From Balaenoptera acutorostrata (lineage: Eukaryota > Chordata > Mammalia > Artiodactyla > Balaenopteridae), in the NCBI RefSeq assembly GCF_949987535.1, contig NC_080071.1, forward strand, positions 25,690,236 through 25,754,235: DNA of 64,000 nt, given 5' to 3'. The position numbers and the translations under genes are program-made. This document shows, in pieces, positions 57,051 to 64,000 of this stretch. Numbering within the stretch: position 1 is the first letter of the stretch; each line of letters opens with the position of its first letter. Under the pieces are notes generated by a model. The model was not told where the DNA came from, did not search any database, and saw only the letters and a program-made list of their open reading frames with translations.

Positions 57051-60000
57051 CTAAGTTTTACTTCTGGTGGCCAGCTTTGTGTGTCTAGAGTATTCTGAAG
57101 TAACTATCCTACTGAAGTGTGGGGAGAAAAAAACCTTCAACTTCTCCAAACACTGCCTTTCTTTCTTTCTTTTTCTTATTCTAGCAGATTTTTCTGTTTT
57201 TTACTGAGCAGCAAGACCAAAGGAGCTCAGAAAATATTCACACTTAAGCATATTTTTTTCCTATAGGTACACCAGAGGCCCATGGAGATACCATGATGCA
57301 GTAGTTGATTTCAGTTTTACACTTAAGCCAAGGGTGGTACACAGTATAACACAGTATCTTTGGAGGACAATGTAGAACCACCAATTCTTTTGCAGCTAGA
57401 GAAGTTTTCTTATTTCAAAATATGGCTATAGAATCCTCTTAGGGAGAAAACGGGATTTTGCTTTTTCTTGCAACAAGATGATAAAAGCAACAATATTTTC
57501 CTTACTTTTGACTGAGACCCAAGAATAGGTGGCACCCATATGTATATTTCAAAACAAAATGCTACGTCCCTAAGGAGAGCTTCCAAAGGAGGTGGTTCTG
57601 AGTAAGTATTGCCAATTTTAACTGAACCCCTACTACCAGTCTTTAAATAATGTTGGACCAGATGGAAGAATGACACTGGAAACTGGAGGGAAGTTTCTTT
57701 GAAAAGGGTTACAATGCATTTCTTCTAATTCTCCCATCATGGTGGAAGAGAGGGGACCTCCTCTTTACCTTAAGCTGTGTGAGCAGTGTTTCAAGTTCAT
57801 TCTACAAGGATCTTAACTAGTGTTTCAGGATCTGCCCCTGAAAAACCTTCCTAAAGGTGAGTGATTGTGGCTGGCTGGTTTCAGACAGTAGGGCGAGGAG
57901 AAGCAGTTCTTTCAGGAATACCTAAAATACATGGGTGCTGAGTGTTTCCCACTGGTGCACGTGAGCATCAAGGGGGAACTTGGACTCAACTTAAATGGAC
58001 TTTTCCCCTGTGTGGCACTTGGTGAGAGAGACAGTCCGCGTAGAATGGACCATAGGAAACTAGTGGCTGGCAGGGCAATACTATGCTGGACGAATCCGTA
58101 GCCTGAATTAAAAGAACAATTTTAATTCAGCCTCCTGCAGAACAAAAGGATCCTCCGAAAATTCATGAATACAACACAAAAGAAGATAAATGACTCAAAT
58201 TTAAGACATCTGTTATCCTAGAGGAAACTAACACTGAATATTTTGGGTTCCAATCAAGCCGATCTTTCCTGCTCTTTACTTCTCTTGCCTCCCTCTACTT
58301 TTAACACCGAAAGGCCCAGAGCTGTTCACTGTGGAGAAGGAAGAGAAGGGCAGTGGGGTGTGGAGCCAAGTACAGGTGATGCTCCAGGCTTTCCGCCCTC
58401 ACTGAACCCCCAATGGGGCCTGGGGAAAAGCTTTAATTTAAAAAAAGCTTCAAAGTACTTACTAGTAAGAGTACAAGGCAATTTAATTGCTGAACTAAGT
58501 CTCTTTCGTGATTTAAAGGTGTTTATGATAGGAAAGGGATCATAAATGTTATGGAATGTTTACTAGATTTTACCCAGGGAACAGGGAAGAAAAAGTCCCT
58601 AGAGAGGATTTGGGGGGTGGAGGGAGCTGGTGGAGCATTTGCAATGGGAATAGAGTAAAAGATTTGTTTCCTTATCTCTTCTTGAGTCTTGCGTGCTAAA
58701 TCGACTGACTGTTTAATCTGGTTGGCAAGGCTGTTTAAAAGGAGACATGAGCAAACTTCCAGGAGCAGTGTGAGTGTCTGGGGTTATCTGTGGAGAGGAA
58801 GTAGTTAGTAGCAGAAAAGTCTGAGGAATTTTTAAGAACAGGTGTGTATAGGATTCGATTTCTGGTTGTTTCTGGTACTGTACTATGATGTAACTCCACC
58901 CCACCCCCCAATACACCCAGACATTGAGGAAAACTCTTGCCCTACTACAGTCTCATTTTCCTAACTGATTTAGGGAATTGCAAAGAGTCTGTGATGCAAC
59001 TTTGGATGAGCACCAGATGGGGAGAAGAGATCGGCTGCAGGAGGTGAGATCTAAGCAACATCTAGAATACAGTGGAAGCAAGGAATCAGAGCAAGAGGTG
59101 ACTGGGAAACTAAGACTCAGGAAATTCCTGCTTTTTGAAATTATTAATGAGCAGTAACTACCGGTTACTACATGCATAGTATGAGAACTTAAGTATTCGA
59201 ATGATAAACCAAAGAGAGACTGAACTCAGAAAACTGGAAAATTTGGGCATATCCAAGTGACTGCCACCTCTGTTAGATATAAAGAAAATGTCTTAGACAG
59301 TTATTAGTAGATTAATAGGAGCATATTTTAATAAATCACTTCCTAAACAAAATGTAGGCGTATTAATGGCTGGCACTTACACCCAACTGATACCTTATGC
59401 TATTTAACATTTATTCTATCAGTCAGAAGAAAATGAAGGCAAAATCACTGAGTGATAAGGTGCTTATTTATTTGGTCTTATGCCTTAGGTAGTGTTTTGG
59501 CTGCTGTGCAATCTTCATGAGACTCAGAGATGCTAAGTGAAGCTAGTTTTCAAGTGTCACTCTTGGCAAGTGAGATATTCCTTTTATAAAAATATCTGCT
59601 GAGCTTTGACACTTAGACTGAAGTGTGTATCCACATATCTGCTATAATGTGAATATGTCTTTGTTCATTCTGATTCACAGATCCTTCAGTCAACAAAAGT
59701 GCTTTACAGATGAGCAATTCAAGACTGCAAAATCAAAGGTGGTATGTAAAGCTGTCTGTCTCCAAGGACCTCCAATCATCTTACCTTGAGAAACCAGTAA
59801 CCCAGATGTTGCTATTTCATTTCCAGATCTCTGTCAGAATGTTTATGTATCGTAATTGTCATTCTCATCCTCTGAGAGAAGAAAGTTTCCTGGAGACCAG
59901 AGATAGCACCAATTAGCCCAGCATTTGCTCTGCTAGCCACTGATTCATAGGAGAACATCTTTTTTTCCCATCTAATAGCAGTCTGTGCAGAATATCAGGA

Positions 60001-61170
60001 AACATTATTTCTTTGGGGGGATTTTATGAAATGCTACATTGTGAGCTGACCTTGACCACATTTTTATTGATGAAGATGTTTGACAATATATATTTTGAAC
60101 CATAACTTGATTTAGGTTCTCATATGATACTGTTTTTCATTTTTAGTAACAAAAGTAATTTCAAAGCAGATGTCTATAAAAGTCCAAAACTGTTATTTAT
60201 GTATTTATGTTATTTATATATATATTTATTGTTATGGCCAAGCGGTCACATGATAGAACCTCTGAATATACTTAATGATTTTTTTTCATACTTGATAAGA
60301 CCAAAATGAAATTTGTGAGTCTATATGCTTTTACATTTTTCCCGTGGCATTTTTCTGGCAAAGTCCTGAGTTCTGCTAAAACAAGGACGACTCTGATTGG
60401 CAGGCATCATCCTGAAATATTTTTGTAAGTATCAGCAAGTCACCCAAACAAGTTTGAGATCAGTATTTTGGCTTGAGTGTCTAATCCCCAAGCAACATAG
60501 GCCATCAAGGAAACAACCTGCGTTTGCAGACACAATAGTAAGGGAGAACTCATACCTGTCGCTGAGTACTCAGTGTCTTGTATTGCATGTCGAAAACTAT
60601 CTCTCTTCAATTTTCAGGTGCCCTAGCCTAATTTAACATGTCAAAGGTCCTAATTTCTAATTTGCTAAGCAATTTATCACATATTACCTACACCCTCTCA
60701 AGTCAGATCAAATGCTACCACCAAATCATGGCAATGAATCCAGATGTGAGGAACTTTGTGATTAATTCACTGGGAGAATTTTCTGTTAAATATTAGAAAT
60801 ATACCTTCAATTTGAAACATAAGGTTTGTATTCTATTAAGTAATTGTTTAAGTAATACTTGTGTAAACGTATGTAAAAAGGTGCAGGGCAAAACCTAACA
60901 TATCTTTCCTGAATCGATTAAAATTAAATTAAAAGTTATTTAGAATTTAGCTTCACGTAAGAAACCTCTCGGGTTATGCATAGAAGTATTTGAGAGTACT
61001 TAGAAATTCTGCACAAATTTTTCCAATAGAAGGATGCTCTGAAACAACAGATCATATCTCGAAATTTAAGAGACAGAGATTTCCTCTTTATCTGAACTGC
61101 ATAAGGGGACAAAAGGCAGATAGAGGAGAAATTATGTTCCTGTTGTTTGCTTAGTAAGAACCACTGACAC
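57051..61170. other. Repeat-poor stretch (4.1 kb), no gene recognised
   Basis: No confidently recognised repeat or exon. Frames at 57410-57676 (minus), 58243-58545 (plus), 58953-59177 (minus), 60397-60636 (plus) and 60936-61211 (minus) resemble no known protein. The TTTCTTTCTTTC tract near 57160 is a short pyrimidine repeat. A TATATATATA patch lies near 60217-60226. An exon or regulatory element could exist here, but nothing in the sequence alone shows it. Confidence 0.4.
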
Positions 61171-61174
61171 CTGA

Positions 61175-61260
61175 AAATCACTATCTCTGGAGTCAGACAG
61201 CTTGGATTCATACCCCTGATCTGCCATTTTATAAGTGACTTAGTTTTATAAGTCAGTACA
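61175..61260 (+). mobile_element. MIR fragment
   Basis: 'tctggagtcagacagcttgg', ATTCATACCCCTGATCTGCC and 'ataagtgacttag' follow the MIR 5' order. Confidence 0.65.
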
Positions 61261-61764
61261 AGTGGGAGAGTAGAGAATGGTCACTACCTCACAGATGTGG
61301 AGACAGAATGATTGCCACAGCATTGGTTGTCATTTTTATTATTAAGCCCCAGCGACATTTATGGCAGAAAGGATGATAAAGGGATGATGTTCCAAAACCC
61401 TACAACAAAGTGATGACAGTCATCAGGTAGAAATGGTGAAAAATCATGAGAAGATGGAAACTGGATATAGTAATGTGAGAGTAAGCAAAGAAGGTAAAGT
61501 ATTAATTAGGACTCCTGACAGGTAGGTATATGTCTATATCTAAGGCTATTTGTTAGGTACAGTACAAAGCACACGGTGCCAGAGAGAAAGAGTATTTTTT
61601 AAAAAATATTCACCCGCTTATCTAATTTTCTCTCATGTAGTTATCTACCTCATAATTTAAAAGTAATGTGTTAATAATGGAAACTCATCAATTGCTGCAA
61701 GTATAGGTTACCCCTTGAATCTTCCTGCATAAATCATTTAGTTACAGTGTCATTAAGTCAATCT
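61261..61764. other. No recognisable feature
   Basis: AT-rich; no exon or repeat supported. Confidence 0.4.
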
Positions 61765-62290
61765 TTGAAAACAGAACTGAATTCAAATTCTGACTTTTCC
61801 TGTTGTTACTTTGCATATTATTACTTCTGAGTCTTAGTCTTCTGTCTATAAAATGGGAAATGTAGGACTTCCCTGGTGGCACAGTGGTTAAGAATCCGCC
61901 TGCCAATGCAGGGGACACAGGTTCGAGCCCTGGTCCAGGAAGATCCCACATGCCACGGAGCAACTAAGCCCGTGCACCACAACTACTGAGCCTGTGAGTC
62001 ACAACTACTGAAGCCCACGCACCTAGAGCCTGTGCTCTGCAACAGAGAAGCCACCGCAATGAGAAGCCCGTGCACCGCAACTAGAGAAAGCCCACACACA
62101 GCAGCAAAGACCCAACACAACCAAAAGTAAATAAATAAATTAATTAATTAAGTTAAAAAAATGGGAAATGTAATACCACTTTGTTCAGCTGTTATAAAGA
62201 TTGGATGAAATACTACATTAAAGTTCTTAATACAGTGTCTAGTCATGGTAGAAACTCAACAAAGTTAGTAACAGTTATTATTATCCCTGC
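61765..62290 (+). mobile_element. MIR SINE split by a CHR SINE
   Basis: Left half: 'actgaattcaaattctgac', CTGAGTCTTAGTCTTCTGTC, TATAAAATGGGAAATGTA. Right half after the SINE: AAAATGGGAAATGTAATACC, 'gttataaagattggatgaaa', 'cttaatacagtgtctagtca'. The halves join in MIR order, so the SINE inserted into an older MIR. Confidence 0.85.
61865..62157 (+). mobile_element. CHR-type SINE nested in a MIR
   Basis: Starts GGACTTCCCTGGTGGCACAG, contains the long-form ACTACTGAGCCTG and ACTACTGAAGCCC blocks, and ends with (TAAA)/(TTAA) tail sequence. The 15-bp duplication AAAATGGGAAATGTA is exact at 61850-61864 and 62158-62172. Confidence 0.95.
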
Positions 62291-62419
62291 CATTAATATT
62301 ATCATTATTATTACCAATAAAAATGACACAAAATCACCTCTTCCATCATCAAATATAAAATCCTAAGAATTAAAGCTATTTTCACAAATTAAGCTTATTT
62401 CAGTGGCAGCAGACATTTG

Positions 62420-62700
62420 TGCATCCATTAAACAAATTTTATTGAACACATGCTATGTACCAAGCATGGGATGGTAAACAAAATGCACTTGGCCCATGAT
62501 CTCATGGTGCTTTGATTCTTGTGAGGAGATTAAAAATATGCAAAAAGACAATTACAATAAATGGTGATTAGTGCTACCTCTGGAGGAGTAGAAGTGAATA
62601 AGGAGCACCTCACCCAGACTTGCAAGGAAAGCTGAGTCTGGATATTGTAGTAAGAGTTAAATAAGGAAAGAGAAAGATACAATTTTTCTAGGAACGACAC
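62420..62700 (-). mobile_element. L2 3' region
   Basis: 'catccattaaacaaattttat', TGAACACATGCTATGTACCA, AGCATGGGATGGTAAACAAA, 'ttggcccatgatctcatggt', 'gaggagattaaaaatatgc' and 'ctcacccagacttgcaagg' run in reverse-complement L2 order. Confidence 0.75.
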
Positions 62701-62887
62701 TATGAAGACTGAGAAACCACAGAATGTTATACATTCAAGTAACAGAAAAAAAGACAAGCGTGTTCAGATTTGCAGAATGTGGAAGGGAGGTAATAAATGA
62801 AGTCAGAGAGGTAATTTTGAGCCAATATTCCAGGGTCTTGTAAATCTTCAGGAAGTGGGACTCTTCCTTAAGAGTAATGTACAAAGA

Positions 62888-63452
62888 ACAAATTAGAAAT
62901 AGAATTACCATGCTATCCAGCAACCACACACCTGGGTATTTATCCAAAAGAATTGAAATCAGGATTTCAGAGAGATATCAGCATTTCCATGTTCACTGCA
63001 GCACTGTTCAGAACAGCTAAGATGTAGAAACAACTAAAACGTCCATCAACAGATGAATGGATAAAGAAAATACTGTATATACATACAATGGAATGTTATT
63101 CCATCTTAAAGAAGAACATTCTGCAATATGCAACAACATTTATGAACCTTGAGGACATGCTAAGTGAAAGAAGTCACAGACAAATACTGCATGACTCCAC
63201 TTATATGAGGTATCTACTGTAAAATAGTCAAATTCATAGAATCAAAGAGTAGGATGGTGGTTGCCAGGGACTCAGGGGAGAAGGAAACGGGGAGTCGCTA
63301 ATCAGTGGGTATAGTTTCAGTTAAGCAAGATGAATAAGCTCCAGAGATCTGCTGTACAACCTCATACCTATAGACAAAAATATTGTATTTAAAATTTTGT
63401 TAACAGGGTAGATCTCTTGTTAAGTGTTCTTACCAAAATAAGTTTTTTTTTT
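62888..63452 (+). mobile_element. Old L1 (L1M/L1MA-like) 3' end
   Basis: 'aaatagaattaccatgctat', 'ccagcaaccacacacctggg', TTGAAATCAGGATTTCAGAG, TGTTCACTGCAGCACTGTTC, CGTCCATCAACAGATGAATG, 'gaatgttattccatcttaaa', 'ggatggtggttgccagggac' and a T-run near 63445. The coding text is the last part of ORF2 followed by a 3' UTR. Confidence 0.85.
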
Positions 63453-64000
63453 TTAAAGGAACAAACGCGGTTTACTGTTAAATTATACGTTTGACAAAGC
63501 TTTTTCAGAAGCACATTTCGTAAATCTAGAAATGCTTATAGAAAGCCCAAGATTTGAAATCTCCCGTGTAAGGAGCAGTAACGCACAGGACACCAGAACT
63601 TGACACGTCTTAAGCTTTTCAGCTCTGCACAGTATAATGTTTACTTTGAAAAAAATTTTTTAATACCAAGGTGTGCCAGTGGCTTTCCTAATGGGTTAAT
63701 GGTAAGTTTTGTCTCAGATGCAATGTATCAGAAATAAGATGTTTTCTTTTGTGAGTTGGGCTATCAACTGAACAGGGATAGAACTGTTCAGCTGGAAGCC
63801 ACTCACATGGTGACACCATGCTTGAGCACAAATGCTGACCTCTGTGTTGCTTCTAAAATGCCGCTTCCTTTCTCCACAGCCAATAAGGCCATATTTTTAT
63901 TTCCTTCAGTAACACATGATAGACTTCAGTGAGAAAAAGTAATTCTGCAGCAAATTCTGCAGGCAAGGAATTGAAGGAAATGGGATGTCCTGTCCATTAC
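63453..64000. other. Unannotated right end
   Basis: No repeat or exon recognised. A few CpGs are retained (AACGCGGTTTACTG, CCCGTGTAAG, TAACGCACAGG). Confidence 0.35.

Noticed and set aside
57250..57290. Acceptor-like pyrimidine tract with TATAG
   Set aside because: No downstream frame, donor or conservation to support an exon.
1..64000. A previously undescribed biological system
   Set aside because: No gene cluster, RNA array or ordered non-repeat structure was found; the content is explained by transposable elements and unannotated non-coding DNA.

Overview
This is mammalian nuclear DNA with no convincing gene. It is AT-rich, and the long open frames are repeat-derived or sit in non-coding sequence. 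The organism is very probably a cetacean, or at least a close cetartiodactyl relative. At least nine tRNA-derived SINEs of the CHR type (cetacean/hippo/ruminant tRNA-Glu SINE) are present, several with crisp 12-16 bp target-site duplications (TSDs). A cetartiodactyl-type L1 is also present. I saw no BovB, Bov-A2, PRE-1 or Alu, which argues against ruminant, pig and primate. The family names come from recognising sequence by eye; no repeat search was run.

Layout. Positions 1-2077 hold old repeats: L2, a (CCAT)n microsatellite, a Tigger2-like MITE and a MER20. Positions 2078-7915 hold one almost full-length but dead L1 on the minus strand, with both ORFs present as frameshifted relics. Positions 7916-18.9 kb hold degraded repeats (a palindromic MITE, MER5A, MIR, L2, a truncated L1 3' end) between unannotated AT-rich sequence. 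Positions 18.9-22.3 kb are a nested repeat block: an L2 split by a CHR SINE, then an old L1/HAL1 3' region split by a Tigger2-like element, then MER20. Positions 22.3-30.2 kb are repeat-poor. Positions 30.2-44.6 kb carry many SINEs and MIRs, a head-to-head pair of CHR SINEs at 38.07-38.70 kb, an ERVL-MaLR solo LTR, a HAL1-like relic and L2. Positions 44.6-50.3 kb are repeat-poor and include a small CpG cluster and a stretch that looks like a candidate conserved non-coding element. Positions 50.3-57 kb contain an ancient L1 relic, MER5A, two SINEs and L1/HAL1 pieces. Positions 57-61 kb show little. Positions 61-63.5 kb contain a MIR split by a CHR SINE, an L2 and an old L1 3' end.

Nothing here acts together as a gene system. 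The window reads as intergenic or deep-intronic DNA whose history is successive retrotransposon and DNA-transposon insertions. I found no rRNA, tRNA gene, CRISPR array, bacterial-type operon or previously undescribed system. The most informative oddities are a 33-bp piece of L1 ORF2 sequence inside the ORF1 region of the same L1, the two CHR SINEs inserted in opposite orientation at almost the same target, and a palindromic MITE near 8.9 kb.
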